From Alcanivorax sediminis (GTDB taxonomy: Bacteria; Pseudomonadota; Gammaproteobacteria; Pseudomonadales; Alcanivoracaceae), in contig NZ_WIRE01000002.1 of the NCBI RefSeq assembly GCF_009601165.1, positions 62,001 through 126,000 on the forward strand: a stretch of 64,000 nt of DNA, given 5' to 3'. The translations under genes and the position numbers were made by a program. The notes below the pieces were generated by a model. That model made no database searches and was not told the origin of the DNA. It was given only the letters and a program-made list of their open reading frames with translations. This document shows, piece after piece, positions 47,825 through 57,192 of the stretch; within the stretch, counting starts at the first letter, position 1; every line of letters starts with the position of its first letter.

Positions 47825-50491
47825 GTGGATCACAACGTGAATGCACCATTACGGGACAATGTTCGTTTATTGGGCGATCTTCTCGGTGAATGTCTGCGTC
47901 AGCAGGCAGGTGAGGACTTGTTCAACACCATCGAACAAATTCGCAAGGCATCGGTGGCTACCCGCAGTGAAGAAGGCGCGCCTATCTCGACCCTGAAGGA
48001 TTTATTGTCGCCGCTGGATGACGACACATTGCTGGAAGTAGCGCGGGCTTTCAGCCAGTTTCTCAATTTGAGCAACATTGCAGAGCAGCACCACCGCGAA
48101 CGCCTGCATCGCCAGCATCAACGTTATCCCGGCGATCCCGGTGGGGATCAGGGACTACTGGATGTACTGGCTCGACTGAAAGAGCAGGGCATTGAAGACG
48201 CCTCGCTGGGTGAAACCCTGCATGATTTGTCCGTGGAGCTGGTGCTGACCGCGCACCCGACCGAAGTGACCCGTCGTACCCTGATTCGCAAATACGACCA
48301 GATGGCGGACCTGCTGGGTGAGCTGGATCGCTCCGACCTGAATGATGAAGAGCGGCGTTCTCTCCGGGCCCGTTTGCGGCGGGTGATTCTGGCTGCCTGG
48401 ACCACGGATGAAATTCGTCGTGAAAAACCGACCCCGGTGGATGAGGCCAAGTGGGGCTTTGCCACCATTGAGCAGTCGCTGTGGCAGGCCGTGCCGGACA
48501 TGGTGCGGCAGCTGGAAATTCATCTGGCGGATCGCGGCTTGCCGCTGCCTCCTGCTGACTGGGCACCGGTGAAGCTGGCCTCCTGGATGGGTGGGGACAG
48601 GGACGGCAACCCCAATGTGACAGCGGTGGTGACCCGGGAAGTGTTGCTACTGGCTCGCTGGATGGCGGCGGATCTGTACCTGCGGGACATCGAAAACCTG
48701 TTGGCGGATCTGTCCATGGAGGCCGCCAGCCAGGAATTGCTGGCGGTGACCGGGCCCAGCCATGAGCCTTACCGGGTGTTACTGCGGGAGGTGCGCCGCC
48801 GCCTCAAACTCACCCGCCGGCAACGGGAAGCGCAGGTGGATGGCCTGCCAGTACCGGAAGGGGAAGGCTATCTGTTCCGTGAGCAGTTGCTCGAGCCACT
48901 CAAACTGATCGACCAATCCCTGCGGGCGGTGGGGCTGGCGGATATCGCCAACGGTGATTTGAAGAACACCCTGCGGCGGCTTAACTGTTTCGGCATTACC
49001 CTGTTGCGGCTGGATATCCGTCAGGAATCTACCCGTCACAGCGACGTGTTGGATGCCATTACCCGTTACCTGCAACTGGGCAGCTATCATGAATGGGACG
49101 AGGATCAGCGCCAGACCTTCCTCGTCAATGAGTTGCTGGCCCGCCGACCGCTGATTGATGACGCCTTCCGGCGCAGCGAGGAATGTACCCCTGAGGTCGC
49201 CGAGGTGCTGGATACCTGTGAGGTCATCGCCGAGCAGGGCAGTGAAGGTCTGGGGGCCTATGTGATTTCCATGGCCACCACCCCTTCCGATGTTTTGTCA
49301 GTGATGCTGCTGCAGAAAATCGCGGGTGTTACCGAACCCATGCGAGTGGTGCCGTTGTTCGAGACCCTGGCGGATCTGGACGGTGCTGAGCACACCATGC
49401 GTGCCTTGATGGGGATTCCTTTCTACAGGGAGCGGGTGGCGCAGGGCCAGGAAGTGATGATCGGCTATTCCGACTCTGCCAAGGATGCGGGATTTCTGGG
49501 CGCGGCCTGGGCGCAGTATCGCGCTCAGGAAAAACTGACCGCCCTGTTTGCCGAACACCAGATTCCGTTGACCCTGTTTCATGGCCGCGGCGGATCCATC
49601 TCCCGCGGTGGCGCACCTTCGCGAATGGCGTTGTTGTCGCAGCCGCCAGGCTCAGTGGCCGGACGTATCCGGGTGACGGAGCAGGGGGAAGTCATCCGCT
49701 TCAAGTATGGCAGGCCTTCGGTGGCTGTGTTCAACCTGTCCCAGTATGTGGCCGCCACCCTGGAAGCCACGTTGCTGCCGCCATGCTCGCCTCAGGCAGA
49801 ATGGCGAGAGCAGATGCAGATCCTGACGGACGTGTCCGTGGCGGGGTATCGCGGTGTGGTTCAGGATGAGCCGGAGCTGGTGCGTTACCTGCGCACGGTC
49901 ACACCGGAAACCGAGTTGTCACGGTTGGCGTTGGGCAGTCGCCCTGCACGCCGCAAGCAAGATGCCGGTATCAGTTCCCTGCGCGCCATTCCCTGGGTGT
50001 TTGCCTGGACCCAGATCCGTCTCATGTTGCCCGCCTGGCTGGGTACGGGCGGTGCACTGGAAGAAGCGCTGGCCGACAAGGAACAGGCGGAACGGGTGCG
50101 GGATATGGCTGCGCACTGGCCGTTCTTTCAGGGCGTGGTGGACATGCTGGAAATGGTACTGGCCAAGGCAGACCTGAATGTGGCGGCCTGGTACGAGCAG
50201 CGTCTTGCGGGTAACGATGACGGCCTGCAGCAGCTCGGCACCGTGTTGAGGGAGAAACTCACCAGCTGTGTGGCCGCGCTGGGTGGGCTCACCGGCAGGG
50301 AGGACTTGCTGGAAAACAACCCCGCCATGCGTTGGTCCATCCGGGTGCGTGATCCCTACACCGACCCGTTACATCTGTTGCAGGCCGAGCTGATGGCGCG
50401 TCTGCGTGAGCAGGATGGCGATGAAACGCTGGAAAGCGCCCTGATGGTGACTATTGCAGGGATCGCGGCGGGGCTGCGCAACACGGGCTGA
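47825..50491 (+). CDS. ppc: Phosphoenolpyruvate carboxylase
   Basis: 888 residues, the normal length. It adds bicarbonate to PEP to form oxaloacetate, feeding the citric acid cycle. The catalytic histidine motif VLTAHPTEVTRRT, the WMGGDRDGNP motif and the glycine-rich loop FHGRGGSISRGGAP are all intact, and the C-terminus ends in the usual R..NTG. The start is GTG 47825, with AAGGAGG six bases upstream; the open frame to 47771 lacks such a site. Confidence 0.96.
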   Translation: MDHNVNAPLRDNVRLLGDLLGECLRQQAGEDLFNTIEQIRKASVATRSEEGAPISTLKDLLSPLDDDTLLEVARAFSQFLNLSNIAEQHHRERLHRQHQRYPGDPGGDQGLLDVLARLKEQGIEDASLGETLHDLSVELVLTAHPTEVTRRTLIRKYDQMADLLGELDRSDLNDEERRSLRARLRRVILAAWTTDEIRREKPTPVDEAKWGFATIEQSLWQAVPDMVRQLEIHLADRGLPLPPADWAPVKLASWMGGDRDGNPNVTAVVTREVLLLARWMAADLYLRDIENLLADLSMEAASQELLAVTGPSHEPYRVLLREVRRRLKLTRRQREAQVDGLPVPEGEGYLFREQLLEPLKLIDQSLRAVGLADIANGDLKNTLRRLNCFGITLLRLDIRQESTRHSDVLDAITRYLQLGSYHEWDEDQRQTFLVNELLARRPLIDDAFRRSEECTPEVAEVLDTCEVIAEQGSEGLGAYVISMATTPSDVLSVMLLQKIAGVTEPMRVVPLFETLADLDGAEHTMRALMGIPFYRERVAQGQEVMIGYSDSAKDAGFLGAAWAQYRAQEKLTALFAEHQIPLTLFHGRGGSISRGGAPSRMALLSQPPGSVAGRIRVTEQGEVIRFKYGRPSVAVFNLSQYVAATLEATLLPPCSPQAEWREQMQILTDVSVAGYRGVVQDEPELVRYLRTVTPETELSRLALGSRPARRKQDAGISSLRAIPWVFAWTQIRLMLPAWLGTGGALEEALADKEQAERVRDMAAHWPFFQGVVDMLEMVLAKADLNVAAWYEQRLAGNDDGLQQLGTVLREKLTSCVAALGGLTGREDLLENNPAMRWSIRVRDPYTDPLHLLQAELMARLREQDGDETLESALMVTIAGIAAGLRNTG

Positions 50492-50513
50492 AAAAGCAAT
50501 TAATAGTGAATAA

Positions 50514-50790
50514 TTAATAGTGAATAGTTGCGCGTGTGGCGGTGGTGGAGGCGGAAAAGGCTGTGCCCGCGCACCACTGTGGTGAGGTGCCGGAGGAGCC
50601 TGCCTGCAGGCGATCCTTTAGAGGGACGAACCGGGCGTAGCGATTCACGAGTACCGAGTTTCGAGTTGCGAAAGGCAAAATCAAAAAAAAACGTCTGTGG
50701 GGCTTAAGGTTTGGCCTTTCGAAACTCGTGACTCGCAACTCGCTTCTCATCCCTCGCTGTCGCTCGGATCGCCTGCGGGCAGGCTCCTAC
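50514..50790. repeat. 277-bp inverted repeat, left arm (contains hairpin repeat copy D)
   Basis: Runs from TTAATAGTGAATAGTTGCGC through a REP-like GAGCCTGCCTGCAGGCGATC, the CGAGTTGCGAAAGGC / GCCTTTCGAAACTCG hairpin, to GCCTGCGGGCAGGCTCCTAC. Reverse-complement partner of 51236-51512, same length, roughly four-fifths identical by eye. The 432 bases between ppc and the CDGSH gene hold no other gene. Confidence 0.85.
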
Positions 50791-50923
50791 AAAAAGCATC
50801 TCAGCATCGTGGGGCGGAAATGCCTCTGGGCATCTCCGCCGTTCGACCGCCCGCTAACATCATGTTAGCGGCGCACACGCTTCAAGCAACAACAACCCAG
50901 GCTCGCGCGCTGTTCACTATTAA

Positions 50924-51166
50924 CTATTCACTGATCTTGCTGTGGCTACCGTCGCACAGCATTCCTTTCCTGCTTTGTTTGCAGCCACAGAAAAACACGA
51001 TGCAATCTTTTTTGGCGGTGAAGGCTTCGGGTTTGAAATCGGTGCCTTTATGGCTGCCATCGCAGAAGGGTTGATTGGTGCTTTTGCCGCAGGAACACCA
51101 ATGAACGGTTTCGCCTTTTTTTACCGGTAAGGGGTAAGGCCATCGGGTGGCAAGAGGTTTCTTCAT
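50924..51166 (-). CDS. CDGSH iron-sulfur domain protein
   Basis: 80 residues with two CDGSH [2Fe-2S] sites: CSCGKSTNQPFCDGSH and CGCKQSRKGMLCDGSH, each supplying three Cys and one His. Probably a redox or Fe-S sensing protein; no partner is adjacent. The frame runs to 51322 through repeat DNA, so I start at ATG 51166 (MKKPLATRWPYPL). The stop lies in repeat-derived sequence. The gene is framed by long inverted repeats, as if carried or isolated by them. Confidence 0.87.
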   Translation of the reverse strand: MKKPLATRWPYPLPVKKGETVHWCSCGKSTNQPFCDGSHKGTDFKPEAFTAKKDCIVFFCGCKQSRKGMLCDGSHSKISE

Positions 51167-51235
51167 CGCAGATCCTGTTTTCTGAATTGGCGTTGAATGT
51201 TGCGGCAAGGCTTGATCGTAGAGAAGCGATTTGAG

Positions 51236-51512
51236 GTAGGAGCCTGCCTGCGGGCGTTCCGAGCGACAGCGAGGGATGAGAAGCGAGTTGCGAGTCACGA
51301 GTTTCGAAAACCCAACCCTCAAGATCCGCAGACCCCATGTTTTGATTTAGCCTTTCGCAACTCGAAACTCGCTTCTCGTAACTCGCTTTGCCCGGTTCGT
51401 CCCTCTAAAGGATCGCCTGCAGGCAGGCTCCTACGGCACCTCACCGCAGTGGTGGGCGGGCACGCCCCTTTCCGCACCCTCCGTCGCCGCACGCGCAACT
51501 ATTCACTATTAA
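51236..51512. repeat. 277-bp inverted repeat, right arm (contains hairpin repeat copy E)
   Basis: Reverse-complement match of 50514-50790 over its full length, with the same order of modules (REP-like GTAGGAGCCTGCCTGC, GCGAGTTGCGAGTCACGAGT hairpin, second REP-like piece, GCGCAACTATTCACTATTAA). No gene in the 422 bases between the CDGSH start and olsB. Confidence 0.85.
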
Positions 51513-51588
51513 CTGAATTGTCATCCAAGCGTCACTGGCCTGCCATGCCGACATACGACACTGCGACAAAATACCAGTGGAGTACGCC

Positions 51589-52476
51589 ATGCTTGCGCAA
51601 GCCGCAGGAAAGATCAAAGCTCTGAGTCCGCAACTCAAGGATGCCCTGGCCAGGCCGTTTGTGGCCACGGCGGATATCCTGCGTTTTCCCCGTGAGCTGC
51701 GTGACCTGAGCGAAGCCGAAGGGCAGAACCGCTTCACCGCCTATTTCACCCGCTCGCGGCGGGAAATTATCAAGGTGCAGCGCATGCGCTACCGTATTTT
51801 CTCCGAGGAATATGGTGCCAGCTTCAGCGCGCCATTCGGACTGGATCGGGATCGCTATGACCGCCACTGCCTTCACCTGGTAGTCAAGGATAACCGTAGC
51901 GGTGAGATCGTCGGTTACACGCGGGTGCTACCCGGTGACCGCCTGCACCGAACCGGTGGTTTTTACTCCAGTGGCGAGTTTGACCTGAGCATGCTGAAGG
52001 GGCTCGAGGGGCGACTCGCGGAGATCGGCCGAACCTGCATCCATCCCGCTCACCGTAATGGTGCTGTGATCACGGTGCTGTGGGCGCGGCTGGCCCAGTA
52101 CATGATCGAGAATGACATCCGCTACCTGCTCGGCTGTGCCAGCATCGCGCTGGGCGAAGGCTACAACGTGGCCGCTATCTGGCAACGCATTAATGAAAAG
52201 CACCTCAGTACTCAACCCCATCGGGTGGTACCGCACCTGAAACTGGAGACGCTGCCCGGTGATAGCGAGCAGGCCAGCGTAAAAATGCCTCCCCTGCTCA
52301 AGGCCTATGTGCGCATGGGCGCGCAGATCTGCGGCGAGCCATGCTGGGATCCGGATTTCAACTGTCTGGATTTCTTCGTGCTGATGGACGTGAATGATTT
52401 GCCTGCCCGGTATGTGCAGCATTTCATGCAGCAAGCGGATGCCCTGCCTTCGGTACAACCGGCTCAGGCCGTTTGA
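51589..52476 (+). CDS. olsB: Ornithine N-acyltransferase OlsB-like
   Basis: 295 residues of the GNAT-type hemolysin-like acyltransferase family (RYRIFSEEYGA..., EIGRTCIHPAHRNG, LLGCASI). OlsB adds a 3-hydroxyacyl chain to ornithine to make lyso-ornithine lipid. The next gene, overlapping by ATGA, is a PlsC/OlsA-type acyltransferase, which supports the assignment. ATG 51589 has GTGGAG upstream; GTG 51577 is an alternative. Acyltransferases of other pathways share the fold, so the ornithine role rests on the pairing. Confidence 0.82.
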   Translation: MLAQAAGKIKALSPQLKDALARPFVATADILRFPRELRDLSEAEGQNRFTAYFTRSRREIIKVQRMRYRIFSEEYGASFSAPFGLDRDRYDRHCLHLVVKDNRSGEIVGYTRVLPGDRLHRTGGFYSSGEFDLSMLKGLEGRLAEIGRTCIHPAHRNGAVITVLWARLAQYMIENDIRYLLGCASIALGEGYNVAAIWQRINEKHLSTQPHRVVPHLKLETLPGDSEQASVKMPPLLKAYVRMGAQICGEPCWDPDFNCLDFFVLMDVNDLPARYVQHFMQQADALPSVQPAQAV

Positions 52477-53255
52477 TGTCCGGGGAAAGTCTGGCCGCAC
52501 AGCAACAGGCTCTGGGTGGTACCTGGCCGCAAATCCGCCGCGTGATGCGTGTTGCACTGATCGTGGTGCATCTGGCCTGGGGCTTTCTGCTAGCGCTATG
52601 CCTTGGCGCCTTCCGGGCGCCACAGCAACCAAGAGTGCTGGCCGCCAAGCAGCGCTGGTGCCAGCGGTTCCTGCGCATTCTTGGTACTGAGCTGACCGTC
52701 ACAGGCAGTCCTGAGGGCGGCAATGTGTTTCTGGTCAGCAATCATGTGTCCTGGCTGGATATTCCGGTGATTGCCAGTCAGCGGCATCTGTATTTTCTGT
52801 CCAAGGCTGAAGTGGGCGAGTGGCCCCTGATCGGATCGCTGGCCCGGGCGGTGGGCACCTTGTTTATCAAGCGTGGCAGCGGTGAGTCGGGTAACAAGGC
52901 CCGGGAGATTGCCGCTCGTCTGCAGCTGGGCCATACCGTGCTGGTGTTCCCGGAAGGCACCACCACCGACGGCACCTCGCTGCGCCGCTTCTTCCCGCAA
53001 TTGTTTGATGCACCGCTGCTGGCGGACATACCGGTACAGCCGCTGGCGATTCGCTATCTGGACAGCATGGGGGCGCCGGATCCGGCCATGGCTTTTATCG
53101 GCGAGGACGAATTCCATCATCACCTTTGGGCCATGCTGCTTCGTCGAGAGGTCCGTATCCGGTTGCATTTCTGTGAGCCGCTGAGGGTTGACGGGGATCG
53201 CAAGGCGCTTTGTGAGCAGGCCCGGGAGCGGATCTCGCAGCAGCTCAAGGGCTGA
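52473..53255 (+). CDS. olsA: 1-acyl-glycerol-3-phosphate/lyso-ornithine-lipid acyltransferase (PlsC family)
   Basis: 260 residues with the PlsC motifs NHVSWLD (HX4D-type block I), an FIKRGSG block, and FPEGTTTDG (block III). An N-terminal membrane helix lies at about 22-45. Coupled to olsB by ATGA, so it most likely adds the second acyl chain of ornithine lipid at the inner membrane. A general lysophosphatidate acyltransferase activity cannot be excluded. Confidence 0.83.
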   Translation: MMSGESLAAQQQALGGTWPQIRRVMRVALIVVHLAWGFLLALCLGAFRAPQQPRVLAAKQRWCQRFLRILGTELTVTGSPEGGNVFLVSNHVSWLDIPVIASQRHLYFLSKAEVGEWPLIGSLARAVGTLFIKRGSGESGNKAREIAARLQLGHTVLVFPEGTTTDGTSLRRFFPQLFDAPLLADIPVQPLAIRYLDSMGAPDPAMAFIGEDEFHHHLWAMLLRREVRIRLHFCEPLRVDGDRKALCEQARERISQQLKG

Positions 53256-53273
53256 GTCTTGTCGAAATTCCAG

Positions 53274-53470
53274 CTGTAGGAGACTCAACTTGTTGAGCGA
53301 ACCATGCGCAGCATGGAATCGGCCAAAGGGCGATCCGGGAATGGGCATCTCCTTATTTCCGGGCTTGAGGTCTGGAAAAGCCCGTGACGAGTTTCGAAAA
53401 CCTGACCCCCTTCGACTGCGGGTTTTGCTTTTCGCAACGTGAAACTCGCACTCGCTAACGCTCCCGTTCG
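53274..53470. repeat. REP-like element plus dispersed hairpin repeat, copy F
   Basis: TGTAGGAGACTCAACTTGTT at 53274 is a Pseudomonas-like REP motif. It is followed by arms GACGAGTTTCGAAAACC and GCTTTTCGCAACGTGAAACT. It fills the 312 bases between olsA and efpL; no gene seen. Confidence 0.6.
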
Positions 53471-53567
53471 CTCGCGGGGCTCTACGCCATGGAAATGCCC
53501 TGACCTGCAGCCTGCCGCCCCGGTTTGTTGTAGCATTGGCGCATCATCATTTCAGAGATCCCTTTCC

Positions 53568-54134
53568 ATGACGCGCGCCAGTGAACTGAAGAAATCCGAC
53601 GTTATTGAAGTCAACGGCACTCTCTATGCCATTCGCCAGATTGAGGTGCAGTCGCCCTCGGCCCGTGGCGCGGCCACCCTGTATCGGGTGAAAGCCAGTG
53701 CGGTGGGCGGCGGTCCCAAGTTTGAGGAGCGCTTCAAGGGGGATGAGGATGTCACCACCGTGGAGTTGCTGCGTCGCCCGGTGCAGTTTTCCTATGTCGA
53801 TGGTGATGACTACATCTTCATGGACAACGAGGATTTCTCCCAGTACCTGCTCAAGCAGGACGACATCAGTGACGAGCTGGCCTTCATTACCGAAGACACG
53901 GAAGGGGTGCTGGCCCTGAAAGTCGGTGAAACCGTGATCGGCCTGGAATTGCCGGCATCGGTTGTGCTGGAAGTGACGGAGACCTCCCCGGCCATGAAAG
54001 CCGCTTCCGCCTCGGCGCGCACCAAACCCGCCACCCTGAACACCGGCCTGGTGGTTCAGGTGCCAGAATACATTGTGGAAGGAGAAAAGGTGCGGGTGAA
54101 CACGGCGGAACGCAAGTTCATGTCCCGGGCCTGA
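53568..54134 (+). CDS. efpL: Elongation factor P-like protein EfpL (YeiP)
   Basis: 188 residues with the three beta-barrel EF-P fold: N-terminal KOW-like domain ([20 protein letters not shown]), middle OB and C-terminal OB domain ending with [12 protein letters not shown]. The tip loop is [12 protein letters not shown], with arginine at the tip, the YeiP/EfpL form rather than the lysine of EF-P. It would relieve ribosome stalling at proline-rich and related sequences. One base separates it from the following aminopeptidase gene. Confidence 0.9.
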   Translation: MTRASELKKSDVIEVNGTLYAIRQIEVQSPSARGAATLYRVKASAVGGGPKFEERFKGDEDVTTVELLRRPVQFSYVDGDDYIFMDNEDFSQYLLKQDDISDELAFITEDTEGVLALKVGETVIGLELPASVVLEVTETSPAMKAASASARTKPATLNTGLVVQVPEYIVEGEKVRVNTAERKFMSRA

Positions 54135-54135
54135 T

Positions 54136-55209
54136 ATGCGGCGTCTTGCCTGGCTTTATATGCTGACCCTGCCAGCACTGCTGGCGGGGTGCCAACTGGG
54201 CTATTACAGCCAGGCCATGAACGGCCACTTTGCGCTGATGGGCAAGCGAGAGCCGGTGGCAGCGGTGCTGGCGGACCCGGATACGCCGGCAGAGGTGGCG
54301 GAGCAACTGGCCTTCAGTCAGCAGGTCATCGCCTGGGCGGGGCCGCATCTGGACCTGCCCGTGGATGACGTTTACCACCAGTACGTGGCCCTGGAGCAGG
54401 ATGCGGTGCTATGGAACGTGCTGGCGGCGCCGCGCTGGTCGTTGACGCCAAAAACCTGGTGTTACCCACTACTGGGGTGTGTCAGTTACCGGGGCTACTT
54501 TGATCGTGCCCGGGCAGACCGGGAGGCCGCCGCGCTGGCCGAGGACGGTATGGATACCTGGGTGGGCGGAGCGATTGCCTATTCCACCCTGGGCTGGTTT
54601 GCTGACCCGCTCACCACGCCGATGCTCAACCGTTCGCGCCCGGCCCTGGCGGAATTGCTTATTCATGAGCTGACTCATCGTCGCATCTACATTGCCAATG
54701 ACACCCGCTTCAATGAATCCCTGGCGACCCTGGTGGGCCGCGAAGGCGCCCTGGCGTATTTTGCGGATCAGGGCATTCATCTGAACGAAGAGGCTCTGGT
54801 TCAACGGGACAGGGCTGAGCGGGCTTTTATGGCTATTGTCGAAGATACCCGCGAGGCGCTCAGTCGGCTGTACGAAAGTAGTGAGGACCCGCAGTTGCTG
54901 GCGGCGGAGAAGGCCCGTATCCAGCAGCTGGCCCGGGAACGCTTTCAGCAGGAACAAACGGATACCCCGGCGTTGGCAGGTTATCGGGGCTTTTTCGACG
55001 GACCGTTGAACAATGCCCAGCTCAATGGTGTCAGTGACTATAATGGCTATGTCCCCGCGTTCGCCCGCTTGCTTACCCAGTGCCAGCGAGACTGGGACTG
55101 CTTCTGGCAGCAGGTCGATAATCTTGCCGACCTGACTGACGCCCAACGCAAAAAGGCGTTAGGGCCTGTTAAGGCTACCGAAATGGCCCCTGTTGAGTCC
55201 CAAAATTAG
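54136..55209 (+). CDS. Predicted zinc aminopeptidase lipoprotein (PF10023 type)
   Basis: 357 residues. Lipobox LLAGC puts the lipidated Cys at residue 19. The zinc-peptidase motif HELTHR, preceded by LLI, and a following NES..LVG..G block match the Aminopep (PF10023) family. The last ~16 residues (ALGPVKATEMAPVESQN) are encoded by the left end of a MITE-like element, so the native C-terminus was replaced. Likely cotranscribed with efpL. Confidence 0.85.
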   Translation: MRRLAWLYMLTLPALLAGCQLGYYSQAMNGHFALMGKREPVAAVLADPDTPAEVAEQLAFSQQVIAWAGPHLDLPVDDVYHQYVALEQDAVLWNVLAAPRWSLTPKTWCYPLLGCVSYRGYFDRARADREAAALAEDGMDTWVGGAIAYSTLGWFADPLTTPMLNRSRPALAELLIHELTHRRIYIANDTRFNESLATLVGREGALAYFADQGIHLNEEALVQRDRAERAFMAIVEDTREALSRLYESSEDPQLLAAEKARIQQLARERFQQEQTDTPALAGYRGFFDGPLNNAQLNGVSDYNGYVPAFARLLTQCQRDWDCFWQQVDNLADLTDAQRKKALGPVKATEMAPVESQN

Positions 55210-55428
55210 CCAATCCAGGCATGAGGAGTGATGTTTGGTTTATCCAAATGAGTGACGAATAACGACGAGTGGCGGATTTTGGGGCTCAACCCGAAGGGCT
55301 GATCCCTTTTTCCGCCCAGCAGAGCGCCATCCGATGTTTATGTAGAATGACTACACGTCACATCGGCTGACACTACTGGACGAAAAAATGCATTCAGCAG
55401 ATGCCTTTTCGGTAGTCTTAACAGGCCC
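55162..55428. mobile_element. 267-bp MITE-like element, TA-flanked
   Basis: The ends GGGCCTGTTAAGGCTACCGA and (reverse complement of the right end) GGGCCTGTTAAGACTACCGA form about 40-bp terminal inverted repeats with few mismatches. TA lies on both outer sides (55160-55161, 55429-55430), the duplication made by IS630/Tc1-mariner transposases. No transposase inside. It supplies the 3' end of the aminopeptidase gene and lies 12 bases before the rhomboid ATG. Confidence 0.75.
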
Positions 55429-55440
55429 TACAGGACTTTC

Positions 55441-56262
55441 ATGGAACTGATTCGTACCCCGCAACCGGAATTGGCCGACCTGATCCAGCGTACCCTGACC
55501 CGTAATGGCTTTACGGTGGAACGTAGCGAAGTGGGGGATCAGCTGGTGCTGTCGATTCCTGATGAGCATCAGTACCCCCATGCCCGGCAGTTGGTGCAGG
55601 AGCTGATTGGCGACCTCAAGCGCCAGCAGGGGCAGGTGGCGGTGGAACCGCTGACAGGGCGACCACAACCACTGCTGTCCGGCGGCTGGCTGGCCAGTAT
55701 GGGCTGGGTGACTAAAACGATCCTGGTGCTCTGTGCGGTGATCTTCCTGACCCCGTGGTTGATCGGTAATGAGGTCTACAGCGCGCTGTTGTTCCCCAAC
55801 AGTCTGTCCGGGCTGGCGGCCCAGCCCTGGCGGCTGGTTTCTCCCATGCTGCTGCATTTCTCCCTGCTGCATATCCTGTTCAATTTGTTGTGGTGGGCGG
55901 ATCTGGGGCGTCTGATTGAACGGTTCCAGTCTTCCGGGCAGTTGCTGATGGTGACCCTGGTGACCTCGGCGGTGGCCAATGTGGCCCAGTTCCTGACCAG
56001 TGGCCCTGCGTTTGGCGGGCTATCGGGTGTGGTTTACGGCTTGCTGGGTTATTTATGGATCTATGGCCGCCTCAACCCCGGGGCGGGCTATGCCCTGCGC
56101 CGGGAAATCGTCATCTTCATGCTGGCGTGGATGGTGATCTGCTTTGTGGGCCTGTCCGGTGTGGTCGCCAATGCAGCGCACCTGGCCGGACTGGTCAGTG
56201 GCTGCGTGTTGGGTGGCATTTTCGGCCTGATTCGCCGCGGTTCGGCCAATGGGGCGGTTTGA
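55441..56262 (+). CDS. glpG: Rhomboid intramembrane serine protease (GlpG-like)
   Basis: 273 residues: an ~85-residue cytoplasmic N-terminal domain, then six membrane helices. Catalytic Ser in GLSGVVYGLLGY and His in NAAHLAGLVSG are in place, with the HILFNLLWW motif of helix 2. The N-terminal domain points to GlpG rather than a rhombosortase. The MITE-like element ends 12 bases upstream, so promoter and ribosome site may derive partly from it. Confidence 0.85.
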   Translation: MELIRTPQPELADLIQRTLTRNGFTVERSEVGDQLVLSIPDEHQYPHARQLVQELIGDLKRQQGQVAVEPLTGRPQPLLSGGWLASMGWVTKTILVLCAVIFLTPWLIGNEVYSALLFPNSLSGLAAQPWRLVSPMLLHFSLLHILFNLLWWADLGRLIERFQSSGQLLMVTLVTSAVANVAQFLTSGPAFGGLSGVVYGLLGYLWIYGRLNPGAGYALRREIVIFMLAWMVICFVGLSGVVANAAHLAGLVSGCVLGGIFGLIRRGSANGAV

Positions 56263-56332
56263 GTTACCCCTGTGGGGCTGCTATAAAGACAGCCAAAACA
56301 ATGACCATAATATGAAAGGACACCAGCGACCT

Positions 56333-57184
56333 ATGCAGTGGCGCTTTCTCAAGGGGCTGGTCCCCACCTTCTTGCTGGCATCGGCATTTACACTTCAGGG
56401 CTGTTCATTGGCCCGGGTCGATGACAACCTGCCCTATGGCGTACTGAACAATAACGACCTTCAGCTGGTGGAGGACGGCCTGCCGACCTATCTGCTGATG
56501 GTGGATGGGCTGATCGAAAACTGGCCGGAAAGCGAGTCTTTGCTGGCCAGTGGCGCCGACCTTTACGGTGCCTACGCGGGCCTGTTCGTGAAAGAGCCTG
56601 AACGGGCCCGAAAACTCAGTATCAAGGCGCTGGACTACGGATTTCGTGCCGCCTGTGCCCGTGATGGTGACTATTGCGATCTGCGTGGCTTGAGCGTGCC
56701 GGAATTCGAAGCGCTGCTTGAGGATGCCAGCAAGAAAGACGTGCCCATGTTGTTCACCCTCGGTGGGGCCTGGGCAGGATATATCCAGCAGAACACCAGC
56801 GACTGGAATGCGGTGGCAGAGCTGGGTCGCGTGGAAGCGATCATGGATCGCGTGGTCGAGCTGGATGAACGCTATCAGTATGGTCAGGCCCACATGTATC
56901 TGGGGGTGCTGAACAGCATCTTGCCGGCTTCCCTGGGAGGCAATCCGGACAAGGCACAAGAGCATTTTGAAAAGGCGGTCACGCTGTCTGAGGGCAAGAA
57001 CTTGCTGGCCCCGGTGCTGTACGCTGAAAAATACGCACGGCTGGTCTTTGACCGGGAACTGCATGATCGCCTGCTCAATGAAGTGCTGGAGGCAGACCCG
57101 GACGTCCACGGCCTGACCCTGCAAAATACCTACGCACAGCAACAGGCAACTGCGCTACTTGCCGATGCTGATGATTATTTCTAG
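56333..57184 (+). CDS. tatT: TRAP transporter T-component lipoprotein (TatT family)
   Basis: 283 residues. Signal peptide with lipobox LQGC, then TPR-like helical repeats of the TatT family (LPTYLLMVDGLIENWPES, YGAYAGLF, LFTLGGAWAGYIQ). TatT proteins form trimers that pair with a TRAP binding protein in the periplasm, as described in Treponema. The dctP gene starts 8 bases after it. ATG 56333 follows AAAGGA by 12 bases; ATG 56312 is an alternative. Confidence 0.87.
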   Translation: MQWRFLKGLVPTFLLASAFTLQGCSLARVDDNLPYGVLNNNDLQLVEDGLPTYLLMVDGLIENWPESESLLASGADLYGAYAGLFVKEPERARKLSIKALDYGFRAACARDGDYCDLRGLSVPEFEALLEDASKKDVPMLFTLGGAWAGYIQQNTSDWNAVAELGRVEAIMDRVVELDERYQYGQAHMYLGVLNSILPASLGGNPDKAQEHFEKAVTLSEGKNLLAPVLYAEKYARLVFDRELHDRLLNEVLEADPDVHGLTLQNTYAQQQATALLADADDYF

Positions 57185-57192
57185 GAGCTGAT

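Noticed and set aside
55441..56262. Rhombosortase for the two GlyGly-CTERM proteases
   Set aside because: The protein has the cytoplasmic N-terminal domain and length of GlpG.
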